64,000 bases of DNA, taken from contig CM075942.1 of NCBI GenBank assembly GCA_038030265.1, forward strand, positions 13,412,029 through 13,476,028, read 5' to 3'. Within the stretch, counting starts at the first letter, position 1, and the number at the start of each line of letters is the position of its first letter. This DNA comes from Corythucha ciliata. Taxonomy: Eukaryota > Arthropoda > Insecta > Hemiptera > Tingidae. Shown here piece by piece: positions 23,180-34,176 of the stretch. Position numbers and translations under genes: made by a program. The notes beneath the pieces were generated by a model. That model was not told the DNA's origin and searched no databases. It saw only the letters and a list, made by a program, of their open reading frames with translations.

Positions 23180-24190
23180 ATCTGACAAACACAGTGCAAA
23201 GCTCTTATCACAACAACCTGTAACTACTAAGAAGCTCTAACCACAGTGAACCTCCAAGCCCCCAACGAAGCCCAATACCACAGCAAAGCACCAAACCACA
23301 ACAAAGCATCCAACTGTAATAAAGCTCGTAAAAACAGCAAAGCTAGAATCCGTAAATAAAATCCAACTATTACAAAGCTCATAACTAAAACATAGCTCCA
23401 CATCACAAAAAAGCTCGAAGTACAACTAAGTTCCAAACCACACCAAGTATTATCATTACATAAGGTACCAAAACACAAAAAGGTTAGAACAGTAAAGCTC
23501 GAAAAACAGTGCAGCCCCGACCCCTGCAAAGATCCAAACCCCAGCAAATTATCAACCATTGAAAGCTCTATCCAAAGTAAAGCTCGAATCTCAGTAAAGC
23601 GATGACCAGAGCAAAGATTCGATCCCTGCAAAGATCAAATTGCAAAATACTATAGTCTTGCCGACCATTGAAACCATATTCAGCCGAATAAAATGTTTCG
23701 GTAAGCCATCCACCGGAACGGCTCCGCTGGTTTCGGAACCGAATACCGGTCCAATGGACGGCAAGGCTTAAGGCTTGACCACACATGTGCTCATACTGAG
23801 CAAATACCTACCAATATCATTTCTAGCATTGCCTAGACACTTGCTGTAGCATTGTCAAATGTATAAGGCAAAAACAGACATAAGAGTAGCCAGTTCACAG
23901 TAAAATTCTAACCACAGCAAAAGTCCAAATCACAGAAAATGTCCAAGTCATAGCAGAACACAAAACAACCTTAAAGTTAAAACCACAGCAAAGCTTCTAA
24001 CCACTACAAAATTCATAACCGCACAGCTAAGTACCAAAACCATTAAAAGCTCTAACCACGGTAAACCAACAACCACAGCAAAGCGCTAACCACAGAAAAG
24101 CTCAGACCACTGCCAAGGTTCAACCACAAAAAGCTTTAACCACAGTAAAGCCCTAACCAGAACAAAGCCCCTGCAAACCACACACGGAAA
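23180..24190. repeat. Degenerate minisatellite (AACCACAGCAAAGCTC family)
   Basis: Imperfect units of about 18-20 bp with the theme CTAACCACAGCAAAGCTC recur across the region. They include AACCACAGCAAAGCGC near 24,070 and TAACCACAGTAAAGC near 24,130. A small inverted-repeat element and about 90 bp of unrelated sequence interrupt it at 23,650-23,870. The long open frame on the - strand is a by-product of the repeat. This family is distinct from the AATTCGCGG arrays. Confidence 0.8.
23652..23770. mobile_element. Small inverted-repeat element inside the minisatellite
   Basis: The left arm AGTCTTGCCGACCATTG pairs imperfectly with the right arm CAATGGACGGCAAGGCT. The pairing continues through the CCGAATAAAATGTTTCGG and CCGGTTTCGGAACC-like inner region. 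The right flank is TAA, and the left flank reads TAT. It may be another TWA-target MITE with a mutated duplication. Confidence 0.5.
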
Positions 24191-24199
24191 AACTCTAGC

Positions 24200-25392
24200 C
24201 CCTGAAATACGGTGATGATTACCGTGTTTTGAAGCAAACCGTGGACGTAACCGTAACATTTCGCAGCCTACTTACAGCAGGGATTAACATGTTTTCACAG
24301 TTTTGGTTAATAAGTAACAAACGAAATTGTCATTCGTACCACAGTAAAATCAGCAAAGAGAAGCAAGCGATATTTCCTGTGTTCTGACAGGAATCTTCAA
24401 CATGAAAGGAGTGACTCAATGCGGTGGTCACTGTAGCGCAAAGTAAATTTAATTGCAAGAACGAAGTTGTTTTTACTGCGTTCCCCAATGTATCTCCAAC
24501 AACTGTTTAGTTGACGCAACTAAACCATAGTCCTATGGTAAAGGAACTCTTACCATAGTGCAAGCATATCACACGGTAAATCCAATGGTGCTTGTACTGG
24601 TTTTTGAAAAGGAAATTTTACTTCACAGGGATCAAGTAAGAAACTCAATCCTGTAGTAACATGTCCTGTAGTAAATTCTGAGAACCAAAACAAAATTAAA
24701 AAAAAAAAGAATTATTTTACCTTCTTGCAGAGCAATCCACTCTCAAGAATGTTATCTATTAATTAACCAGGCTTAATTAGTAAAAAAAAAAACTCAAAAA
24801 ACCCAATTACGTAGTCACTCGTATTTAATTCAAAATTACTGAGAATTGATGTACAAAACAACTTTACAAAAAACACTAGTAATTTACAAAACACGTGAGA
24901 GAATCCAACACAAAGTTATTTCATTGATTAGGAAATGAATAACTTTGAGCTTGCCAAGCTAAGCTAAGCCGGCAAGCAAACAATTCAGCGACGTAGGCCT
25001 TCCGATTACTCCGTGTCCTTAGGTGTGTCATGCATTCAGCGGCCCTTTTCGCGTGATTCACAACTCCACGTGCGTACCAATGCTTTCCACGAAGGCATTC
25101 TTACGTCTTATGTATAAACCGGGCTTCACAGTTTCCAATAATTCAGTCAATCAATTCTGAAAAAGAGAGGTGGGTTTAAAAAATGTTTATTTCACCGATG
25201 TGTTGGTTAGTAGGTAACCACGTCCAAGTTCCCACCCACCCGCTCAAGCGACGATATAAGGGGGTTCCAAGAGAGTAACTTCTTGGTCGTATAGTGCATA
25301 GGATCCCCATTGTTGAATGAATAACTAAATTTTACGAAAACTTTTCCCCCGCAATTTCTATTTATTTTTGACAGTATCCGCAGGAACGACAC
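24200..25392. other. Gene-free stretch
   Basis: No gene, array or element with defined ends was recognised. Short repeats of CACAGTAAA and ACCATAGT occur at 24.2-24.7 kb. Confidence 0.4.
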
Positions 25393-25400
25393 ATCAGAAG
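25393..25400. repeat. Left target-site duplication, ATCAGAAG
   Basis: Exact 8-bp match to 28,954-28,961, bracketing the second hAT-like element. Confidence 0.88.
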
Positions 25401-25484
25401 CAGGGGCGTAGCCAGCCCGTGATCAAGGGGTGGGCAGCCAGATAGGCACGGATCCACAGTGGGGGGGGGGGGCAAGTCTTGAGA

Positions 25485-25645
25485 AAAAGTGCTCGTTCAC
25501 GGATGAAATCCAGAAAAGAACATTTTGCGGCTTAAGACTGAGGAAAAACACCCATTCAAGGCTAAAAATAAGAAATAGCGCTGATTCACGTTTAATAAAT
25601 GTCATTGTTTGCGGTTGAAATTGAAAAAAAAAGCTAATTTACGTT
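25485..25645. repeat. Minisatellite, left part, in second hAT-like element
   Basis: Forward AATTCGCGG-family units (for example CGGATGAAATCCAGAAAAG and GGCTAAAAATAAGAAATAGC). The array is cut at 25,645-25,646 by the TA-flanked element and resumes at 27,909. Confidence 0.7.
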
Positions 25646-25646
25646 A

Positions 25647-27908
25647 CTGGAAAGGCAAAGTATCGTAAGCGCCAATTTTCGTCAATTTGAGTTTTTGGGT
25701 TTTTTAGATTCTATGGCACGTACATGTACATAAAACAACAAAAAATTAAGCCAAAATTGGGTTAAAACAATTTTTTTTTAGCTTTGAAATTTGGACGGGA
25801 AAACGTAAGCGCCATCAAAAACATCGTATCCACCCTCTCAGCCAAACGTAAACGACATGAGACTCCCGCTTGGGATCGTATGCGCCAAAAGTACTGTCGC
25901 TTACGATTAATTTCGTGGCGTTTACAATTTCCCTCAAAAATGACGTTTTATCGTTTTTTCGATGTGAAATAGCTTTCTCTTGGTGCTATGACGTCGGTGC
26001 TTCTGAAGAAGATAGTGAGCGCCTTGAGTTGCTATCAAAAAAACGCCAGGTTCATGCGTACCTCAGCCTATACGCAGTCTTTTTGTGGTCGTTCTGGCCG
26101 GAGGTGCCATGTTTTTCATCCTTATTTCCCATTTAGGTGTATTTTGGTCTTATTTTCTGTGTTAGCCGTGGCTTCCATGTCCTCAAGAAAAAGAAAAAAA
26201 AAAAAAAAGGGCAAGCCACATTGGCCAACGTCCCAAAAACTCTCCTCGGCGAGGAACTGACCAAGACTCGGCCAATACCCAAGTGGCACCTAAGTTTCCG
26301 CCTTTCCTCAAATAAGGTGTACAGTGGCTTCTAAGCTAAACGATCAATCAGATGTGAGTTATCATCAATCATTTCGTCGGAGTTCCTCAAATGCATAATA
26401 ATCCATCTCGATTGTTGGGCCGCGATTATGAATATGGCCCCGAGTGAAGTGATGCTGTGTTTTCCTGCTTTGGGGGCACGTCGTATTAGGAATTTGAATT
26501 AATAACAAATAAATTCTCCCCTGTCGCACTAGATTAAAGAGTCCTCATTTTTAATTGTCAAAACTTAATTAAATGTCTCTTCTTCCACTTTCACTTTTTC
26601 TGGACGTCGAACTCATAGTGACTTCTCACAAATTTATTTTCCCTTTAAATCTTCAAAACCAACCATGGAATGACAATACTGTATTTTTCTAACGCCTTAT
26701 CTTGCGTTAGAAAAACGCTCGTGTGCACCGAGCCTTACAGTGCAGTCAAAAAACTTTTTTATGAAAGGCTCCAAGCGGGTAAAACTCGTCCAGCCCGGAG
26801 ACTTGGTTCAAAAATTTCATGTCAAAGTAGAATAATTGATCCGACGAGTGCCGAGTTATTGCAGAGAAGGGGAAAATTTGTAAAAATGCCTAAATTTGAG
26901 ATGTTTGATAGAAATAGAATGGTGGTTCCTAACGTATTTGTGAATGCTGGTGATTGATTTGGTCGAATGAAAGCAAAATCAAGTCGATAGAGGGCCAATA
27001 ATTTCAGCGTCATGTGAATTATAACTTGACAAGTTTTTGATGGACCCTGAGGGCCCAAATTTCCAGATGGTTCTAGGAACATCTGTTTAGAAAGTTAACT
27101 GAATTTACCACTTCTTTCTGTCCATAAGAAACTTGTCGATCTATAGTACTAAAAATACTTGTTTTCACCCATAAAGTTGCGACAGTTTTAAATTTGATGA
27201 AAATTTCAATGGTAGACCGACGTTACTGTTATTTCTTACGTATTTTTCAACGTGGAATCTCACAAATCTCACTAGAGTCTTCTTGAGTTAAGACCAAAAG
27301 TGCACAATAAAACCTGGTTTTTGGGACTGGAATAGCAAGTACTGTCTTCTGGCGCTTGAAAAACATGTAAATTCTTGGATGAGATCAATGAAACTCATTC
27401 TGTCCACGTATTTATACAACATTATACAAAAATGCAACCAACACCAGGTCGCTATCATTGATAGCTTGCGATGCACGCCAAAATTGGTGACTTTACTGTT
27501 GTCATTCTTAAAATAGGGCGTGTAATGCGTTCAATTATGTTTTATTTTTATGACTTGCCATCCACATAACAACAAAACGACTATTTTGTTTAAATTTTTA
27601 AATGAATTTAACCCTCGACGGGAAAACGTAAGCGACAGTGAGCTGATTCAGTAAACGTATCCGCCTAAATCGTATCCACCAAATAACAGAAATTGTTTTC
27701 CCATGTTCAATCGTAAGCGACAAAACATGTTTAAAAAGTATCTTGCTCACGGTAGAAAGTTTTGAAATTATGAAAATAATTAAAATGAATCACTAGGGTC
27801 ACGTACACAAATTTTCAAGAGAATCAGAAGACGTTAAGTTGTCCTAAACGAAAAATGCATCTCCTGTAAAGTTGGCCAAGTGGCGCTTACGATACTTTGC
27901 CTTTCCAG
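25647..27908. mobile_element. TA-target inverted-repeat element (Tc1/mariner-like MITE), 2.26 kb
   Basis: Both ends carry the same inverted repeat, CTGGAAAGGCAAAGTATCGT followed by AAGCGCCA, and both are flanked by TA (25,645-25,646 and 27,909-27,910). A TA duplication suggests the Tc1/mariner superfamily, although no transposase was found. The subterminal regions repeat the motif CGTAAGCG or its complement near 25,666, 25,805, 25,900, 27,625, 27,716 and 27,890. GGACGGGAAAACGTAAGCG appears once near each end in direct orientation. Partial matches to CGTATCCACC accompany it. The interior (26.0-27.5 kb) has no recognisable gene. Around 26,710-26,732 lies a relic of the GTGCACCGAGC end of the 40.3-kb MITE family. 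Confidence 0.82.
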
Positions 27909-27911
27909 TAT

Positions 27912-28350
27912 TGTGGTTTCGCGATGCAAATTCCAAGACGAAATTAAGAAAATGCGCTAGTTCACGGTTTATAGAGCTCTTTTCACAGCTAAAATTGACA
28001 AAATAAGTCGCTCCTTCAACGTAGAGTTGAGCAATATCACTTATTTGCGGCTAAAAATGAGAAATAGAGCTCATTCACGCGGGTAAAGTTGAGGAAAAAC
28101 TGTTCTTTTGCGACTGAACTTGACAGTACGCACCAATTCGCGGTTAGGCGATGCCCATAGTGCTGATGCGTTATTTCACGGTTTTTTGAGACCTTTTCAT
28201 GGCTAAAATGAAGAAAATGGGCTAGTTCAAGGTAGAATTGAGAAAAAGCACTCAGTTTCAGCTAAAGTTAAGGAAAACGTCAATTCGAGACTAAAAACAG
28301 TGCTCATTCACAGTAATATCGGGGAAAAACTCTGTGTAACTACTCTTGAG
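27912..28350. repeat. Minisatellite, right part, in second hAT-like element
   Basis: Forward AATTCGCGG-family units continue after the nested element (GCTAGTTCACGGTTTATAG, CACAGCTAAAATTGACAAAA). They degrade by about 28,350. Confidence 0.7.
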
Positions 28351-28361
28351 AAAAACTGGAT

Positions 28362-28459
28362 CCACGCCTGATGGATATGGCGTATGTGCCGTCTACGGCT
28401 TTGGCGCCCTCGACTCGGCATGGCCGAGTACGGGCTCACTGATTGATTGATTGATATGT
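28362..28459 (+). mobile_element. Probable retroposon 3' end with (GATT)n tail
   Basis: A GC-rich block (CGTATGTGCCGTCTACGG, then TTGGCGCCCTCGACTCGGC) ends in CTGATTGATTGATTGATA. A GC-rich body followed by a short tetranucleotide repeat is the usual look of the 3' end of some LINEs and SINEs. No coding sequence and no target duplication were identified, so this is tentative. Confidence 0.4.
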
Positions 28460-28953
28460 AAGCAGCTTCACTGACGAAACTATCAGATGCACCGTTGCCC
28501 TTTCGCAGGCTAATAACAGGATCTGGAGGTGAGAATCACGTCAATTCACGGTCATCAGAGACTAAATTTTCACAGAAACGGCCACTATCCGTCAAAAAAT
28601 AAATATCTGCTGGAAAACTGTCGTTTGTGGCCTTCTATTTCGGATTTCATGTCTAAAAACTGTATATTCTTCCCCCGATTTGGTTTTGGATTTAAACTTC
28701 AAATTTTAGACCTAAGACGGTAAGCAGAGCTGGCATTTCCTCTCCCACCATATAAGTCTGGATGACAGAGCGGGCCAAGCACGGTTTGAGCTAGCCAAAA
28801 TACACGAAATTGCTCGTCGAACCTGCGAAAATGGGATTTTAGTGCGAAAAATCAGCAAAATTGGTTTCCAAATTGAGCTGCCCCACGAAATCTGCGCTTT
28901 CTATTCCAGGGGAGGGCAACTGCCCACCCCTGCCCCCGCTGGCTACGCCCATG

Positions 28954-28961
28954 ATCAGAAG
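28954..28961. repeat. Right target-site duplication, ATCAGAAG
   Basis: Exact copy of 25,393-25,400. Confidence 0.88.
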
Positions 28962-30487
28962 TAAAAAACATGGTAATAGAAGAACTTGTCGGTCGTTTTT
29001 GACTATTTTCATCTTCAGCTACTTTGCTTTTGTTTCATGCGACAAGTCACTGCGCATTAGACTGAAACTAAAGCGAGTATTTTTTTGCTTCCGAGTTACG
29101 GAAGCATTGTTTTCACTTTTAGGAAATATTTTTTTTTTCTTCTTTAAAATCGAAATTTCCACTTGCATTTCACGTTTTATGCCTTCCTGAACAATTTCGG
29201 TTTCGTGTCTGTCTGTCTCTCTGTCTGTCCGCAAATCCTTGTAACAAGCATATCTTCCATAGTTTTTATCCGAATTTGATGAAATTTTCAGGGAATATAT
29301 GTGTTGGCTAGCAGAGGGTCCCCTATTAATTTCGTCAAAATCGTACAAGGGGGAGGGGGTGAAAAGCGAGGAAGCACTGTGCTATAATCATTAGCAGACG
29401 TTTTAGGAGGCAACACCATTGCAACACATGCTTTCAACAAACATGGTAAAAAATAGAATATAACAAGAATTATTTACTCACCTAGAAGATGATTGACTCC
29501 CACGTTCACTTCCCTGATTCCAAGTATGTAGCTCTATAAATTCGTAGGGCATCCTTCATTTTCTAAGCACAAAAATTATGTTTGAAACTACACCCCTGTG
29601 GTCAGACACGGAATGATAGCTACGTACTTACTATTAATTAAACGGCGAAAAAAACCCACTGAATGGAAAGTTAAAACTTCCTTCAAGATCAAGAAGAGCA
29701 CCAGTTATCACACAGAAAACGTAATGAATATCTAAACTGAATAAGCGCCCAAATCCAGGGGGTTCCACTTGCTTTCATCTGCATTTTCAGACCTCAAGTC
29801 CTCTACTGGGTGAGGAAAGGAGAACACGTGGTCCAACTGATGCACACTGTTTGGAGTAGGGGGGAATTTTACTGTGCCACTGTAAGAATTCGTTTTGCAC
29901 CACACGATTCCTTAATTTGTCAACAGGGATATTAGTCCATTGTATACGTTGCAGGAACCTGACCCTCCTTAGCCACAGTAATGTTCGTTGTGCTGATGAA
30001 TACCACGCCGTCTGCCCCGCTATTGCCGGCAGAAAACTGCCGGTTTTCTTAAATGTACCCAAGATTTATCGTTTGTTTTTTTTTCCTCAGCTCTATAAGC
30101 AAAAAGCGACTGGACAGAGAAAAACCAGTGAAGGGGCAACTCATTTTTGATCGAAATGACTATTTGCACTTTTCCGAAATTCCGCTTTGTTTCCGAGATA
30201 TCCGCCATTTTCTGATTTTTTTTTTCAGAAACGCTTGTTGCATACGCAGTAATTGTTGCAATGGCAAAAATGATGAGCCCACTGGAAAGAGCACTCAATT
30301 TTCTATTTGAAGAGCCTATTTTTATCCAGATCAGACGACGTCTACTACGTGTTGAATCAGCTTATTAGCGAGGAAACTTAATTCCGGAAGTATTGGTTAT
30401 ATGGTGATGTAGTCAGAAAATTACGTTTGGGTTCTATACAACTTTGGATGTGAGAATCAAATTTTAATTCACAACATTTTGATCATT
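28962..30487. other. Gene-free stretch
   Basis: It contains a GTCTGTCT-type microsatellite near 29,207-29,232 followed by TTTGATGAAATTTTCAGGGA. That combination is often seen in dispersed insect repeats (recalled, not searched). Open frames at 29.8-30.3 kb on both strands have no recognisable domain. Confidence 0.35.
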
Positions 30488-30496
30488 GAGGTAGGA
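30488..30496. mobile_element. Severed left tip of the 34.2-kb foldback element
   Basis: GAGGTAGGA here joins in sequence to ACAAGTAGAGGGAG at 34,182 once the intervening element and one copy of TAGGA are removed. The joined string matches the intact opposite arm at about 34,405-34,425 (reverse complement GGAGGTAGGAACAAG). Confidence 0.75.
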
Positions 30497-31172
30497 GGTT
30501 CGTTCGTTTGTCGTCCGGAGCTGCTCTGGACTGCACGAACAGTCCGAAAAGCGTTCTTTTGTAATCCCGAACTACACTGAAAGCGTTCGTTTGTCAAACC
30601 TCGGACTGTTCAGTGCAGCACTATCTACACTGAAAAATTAGGGTGATTTTCATTGGTTATTTGCTTCTTGGTTATCTGCTCGAATGAACTACTGCTTGTG
30701 GGATATCTGTAATATGGGTTAACTTCTATCAGCTTTGACCAACTTTTCGTAACTGGAGGCCTAAGGGCAACAACTGATGGAAGTAGCTAACAATGATAAA
30801 CCTCTTGTGATAGCGTGTTGATGATCGGGAAGAATTGGGTCTAGTCTGAATTGCGGAAACGATTGGTTAAGTAACGTTACTCACCCGTTTGGTGGCTGAG
30901 GAATAAGGTCCGTTCCGTTTTCACCGACTAAAATTAACCCAGTGGGCTGATGATAATTATGATATAAAGTTGTTCAATGCGTAATTAACGTGCTAATCGA
31001 GGGAATCACGCGGCAGTTGAGTTTTTGGGCAACGGAAACGCCAAGAAAGAATCACAAATTGGGTACCTACATACAAAACGGAAGTTTTTTGCCATTTTTG
31101 AGTGACGGATTATTGTATGTTTTTTATCGTTTTTCGTTTCATTTCGTTTTTCGTTGGGGTGTCGAATACTTA

Positions 31173-31310
31173 AGGCCCGTTCACAAGCTCTATGTTTTCG
31201 TTGTGTGGTGTCCATGCAACCTATCAAAATGCTTCATTTCTCGAGGGAATAAATTTGTTTGGTTGCATAGACTCCACACGACGCAAACATAGAGCTTTGT
31301 GAACGGGCCT
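31173..31310. mobile_element. Palindromic MITE, copy 2, with TTA duplication
   Basis: Same element as at 63-197: arms AGGCCCGTTCACAAGCTCTA and complement, with a centre containing CTATCAAAATGCTTC. It is flanked by TTA at 31,170-31,172 and 31,311-31,313. Both termini are intact here, which defines the family's ends. It lies within the Mutator-like element, so it inserted later. Confidence 0.92.
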
Positions 31311-31586
31311 TTATAGTGCACCTATGGTGCCTGCTGTACTTCTCATACCGACAGATGTAATACTCCAAATCCAAATACTCCCAATCTGATGAACTGAAAG
31401 AAAAGTCGGCGGGCAAGGTCATGGTTTTGGGGTGATGCACATAATTTTCGGACCAGCCCCTAACTCGCGTTGAAGTGCTCTGTCCGGGCTGACGTTCAGC
31501 ATTCAAATTCTGATCTGGTGTTCAAGACATAAGAATTTGGTTACGATCCGGCTATTTGCTGGCTCCCTTCCCACAGCACTGGGTAA

Positions 31587-31766
31587 GTCGAATTCATCGG
31601 ACCAGCCCATAAGTCGCGGTACAATGCTCCAACCGAGCTGACTTTCTGCATGCAAACTCAAAAATTGTGATGGCTATACTACCACCCGTTAGGATTAGGG
31701 TTTGAATACAGATCGTAAGCCCGGTCGGAACGCAACGCGAGTTGTGGGCTCCGCAGAATTCGACAT
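31587..31766. repeat. Imperfect inverted repeat inside the Mutator-like element
   Basis: GTCGAATTCATCGGACCAGC near 31,587 pairs imperfectly with GGGCTCCGCAGAATTCGAC near 31,747-31,766. The pairing continues through CGCGGTACAATGCTCC and its degenerate complement. A related direct copy (GGACCAGCCCCTAACTCGCG) lies at about 31,451. Origin unknown. Confidence 0.55.
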
Positions 31767-31799
31767 GAGCCCAGTACAGTTGGAAAGGGGTCAACAAAT

Positions 31800-32960
31800 A
31801 ACCGAATCGTAACAAAAATTTGATGGCTTGTACATGTTTATGTGGACCTATGTTTGGTTATGCTCCTTGCATCTTCCTTGTTTCAGGAAAGATAATTACT
31901 TCCTCAACGTGCTTCTCAGCTCTGCACTGGTAGAAGAAGGTTTCTATCGCTCAGTTCAACGGTGCCTACTGCCTAGCTTCTCGCAAGCATCTCGTGCGTA
32001 CTTTTGGTCCTCTAAGTGACTTAGTGACTGATCAGCCCGTCGCGTCTTTACGGTAACTCTTCTGGCAACTGTCGCTCGGTCTTAATAAAGTGTTCTACGT
32101 CCACCGACCATCCACGTGAGGAAAGAGACAACTTTAACGAAATATGAAACCTCGCCTATGAAGACTACGTTCAAACTCATCACACTGCATTCCATTCATA
32201 ATTATCTGTTTTCAAGGACTAGCTAGAACAGTGGTAAACCGTGTTGTAAGTGTCAATCCCAAACAATAACGGTAGGACTAATAAAACGAGATCATAAAGT
32301 ATATTTAGTGTAGAATTATATTCAAAAGTGTACGCGACGGGTCAGTTTGAGGCAGGCGTAGCGTTCGGGGCGATGGGGTTTTATTTTTATTTTTTTCTCG
32401 ATGTGTAACGCTACCATTGTTAAATTTGGTCGACTGGGGACTCGAGAGTTTCTATGCCCCACCAGCGGCGAAAGTCAGCCGCTACAGTCGAGTCCCAGCG
32501 TCAGACGCAGTAGCGTCGTCTTCAGTCGTCACTGTCGAGTCCCAAAATCCGACGCGCAGTAGCGTCCTGTCGTCAATCGGGACGCAGTAGTGTCCTGTCT
32601 TATTCGACAGTCACGCCAGTGAGGTCGGTCGCATTTGCGACAGCTTTTTTGGTAAGTCCACTTTTCGATAAAGTTCCCCTTGGGCATTGAGCTGATTTTG
32701 TGCATGTTTGGATTTAGATCACGTCGTGCCGCTCTTCACAGTTCGGAAAGCAGTTCCGTCTTAATTGAAGTTACTAAAGTCTTTTGTTTCAGTGTCATTC
32801 AATTTGCAGTCAAAGCAATTATACCTATAGAAGTTAAGTTCGTTCGATCGTCTAAAATAAAAACAAAACAGTAACGAAAACAACTTGCCTCCATTTATTT
32901 CTACTCCCCTCCGCCAAATACTAGAACCCCCGTTACAATACCACTAAAAACTAAATTACT
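31800..32960. other. Interior of Mutator-like element upstream of transposase exons
   Basis: No intact coding region. A GC-richer patch at 32,487-32,640 has direct repeats of GTCGAGTCCC...GACGCAGTAGCGTC at 47-bp then about 29-bp spacing. A GGTAAGT string that could be a donor site follows at 32,650-32,656. It may be the promoter or 5' exon of the transposase gene (inference). Confidence 0.4.
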
Positions 32961-32970
32961 GGTCTTCCAG

Positions 32971-33385
32971 TACGGTCTGTGGTTCGCTAACCTCGACTTA
33001 GCTCGGAAGTTGAGGGCGTTGGCCGTCGAAGCCATAGCGCTGAACGGAACATATAGATCGATGCCGAATGTTCCAGGGATTCGTCAATTCGAGACCATTC
33101 ACGTAATTGGGGAGGAAGTGGTAAGTCACAAAATCATATAAAGCGGTGACTTATAAATTTGTTTTTTGATGTGTTCGATCACACGAAAGGCATTCCCAGT
33201 TGCGTACGCATTCTTGAACTCGCACACGCAGGAGGCCTAAGAGGCCCTGTTGTCCCTCGTGAAAGACATCCTTCCCTGCGTCCTTCGGTTTGTTTTAAGT
33301 GACTTCGAACAAGCCATACGAAATGCAATTAAACGTTTATTCCCCTAGTCCTCTGTGGTTGGCTGTTGGTTCCACTTCAACCAAG
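32971..33385 (+). pseudogene. Decayed MULE-type transposase, two exons
   Basis: Exon A (32,971-33,120) reads through GTYRSMPNVPGIRQFETIHV. A 69-bp intron (33,121-33,189, GTAAGT...AAAG) separates it in frame from exon B (from 33,190), which starts AFPVAYAFLNSHTQE and ends LSDFEQAIRNAIKRLFP...GCWFHFNQ. This order (GT[YF]xxxP, P-V-x-Y-A, DFExA, GCxFHxxQ) is the core of the MULE transposase domain, an RNase H-like DDE recombinase. The expected first catalytic Asp (usually DGT) is Asn here. The second (SDFE) is kept. Stop codons at about 33,239 and 33,347 interrupt exon B, and nothing recognisable follows. The gene is dead. An acceptor-like CTTCCAG precedes exon A, so earlier exons may have existed. 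Confidence 0.8.
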
Positions 33386-33509
33386 TATGAACAAGGGTGA
33401 TTCAGGAGGATATCATCTAGGGCTGAAAATTGACCTAGGATTCAATGGAATTGTCTAATGCAACAGTCGGGGTCACCGCTTTACCTGATATTTGAATTCT
33501 GATATTTGA

Positions 33510-33542
33510 ATAAGTAGGTACATTATACATGTACCTACTTAT
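33510..33542. repeat. Perfect 14-bp hairpin
   Basis: ATAAGTAGGTACAT and its exact complement are separated by the 5-nt loop TATAC. It lies within the Mutator-like element, downstream of the dead transposase. It may be an internal fold of the element or the remains of another insertion. Confidence 0.7.
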
Positions 33543-34176
33543 ATTGCACTTTTAACACACACAAAAAATGAAATTAAGTAGGACTTGGGTAAAAAGAATA
33601 ACGTAATGTAATGTGAATGCAACATAATGATGTAGACTTGGAACGGTTTATCAGAACTTCAGAAGTCGTATCGTGATAACAAGAAATCCATTAAAAAGGA
33701 AATAATCATAATGGGTGGGTAGATCGTTTGTTCCACTGTTCACTGCGAACATTTAGTTAGACTTATAGAACTCAACTTCTGAAATTACAACCATAGTTAG
33801 CTATTGGAATACAGTTGTTTTCAACAGACATCATGTTCAGTGATTGTCGAACAACCTGATAAAAGTTAACCCGTATTACAGATAACCAAAAAACAGTAGT
33901 TCATTCGAACAGATAACCGGCGAGCAGTTGTCCGACATTACGCACCCGAAAAATTAGGAGGAGCTTGCTGCTCGAAATGTTATAACCTGCTCTATAATTA
34001 CCTTTTGTCAACATTTCTGACTGGGAAGCGGAAATAAATTATAAAGGTAACGATTTTGTTATCGTTAGGTTAGCCATTTGCACGAAAAGCGTTCGTTTGC
34101 TTTTCAAAAATGACGTCAATCCCGGACTGCTCGAACTACACCTGCACCACTACACTGAACGACAAACGAACGAACC

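Larger units (their letters stand above)
25401..28953. mobile_element. hAT-like non-autonomous element with nested insertion, 3.55 kb
   Basis: The left end CAGGGGCGTAGCCAGC pairs with the right end GCTGGCTACGCCCATG. Both are flanked by a perfect 8-bp duplication, ATCAGAAG. Just inside, AAGGGGTGGGCAGC and AACTGCCCACCCCTGCC continue the inverted repeat. The CA(G/T)GGGCGTAGCCAG terminus and 8-bp duplication are typical of hAT elements. There is no transposase. Without the nested 2.26-kb TA-target element, the hAT-like unit is about 1.29 kb, mostly minisatellite of the AATTCGCGG family. Its ends differ from those of the 19.3-kb element. Confidence 0.88.
30497..34176. mobile_element. Mutator-like element with long terminal inverted repeats, 3.68 kb
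   Basis: The left end GGTTCGTTCGTTTGTCGT and right end ACGACAAACGAACGAACC are inverted repeats. The arms continue, with small gaps, for about 300 bp: GAATGAACTACTG and GGGTTAACTTCTATCAG (30.68-30.74 kb) pair with their complements at 33.86-33.92 kb. TAGGA flanks both ends (30,492-30,496 and 34,177-34,181). Inside are a decayed MULE-type transposase gene (33.0-33.4 kb), a nested Harbinger-like MITE (31,173-31,310), and an inverted repeat at 31.59-31.77 kb. Long arms plus a MULE-type transposase identify a Mutator-like element. A 5-bp duplication is shorter than the 8-11 bp usual for that superfamily. Confidence 0.85.

Noticed and set aside
23227..23631. 134-codon frame on the - strand
   Set aside because: It is a translation of the AACCACAGCAAAGCTC minisatellite (repeated Leu/Phe/Ser), not a gene.
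29787..30062. 91-codon - strand frame that looks mildly protein-like
   Set aside because: No recognised domain, no clear splice sites, and an overlapping frame on the other strand. The evidence is too weak to list.
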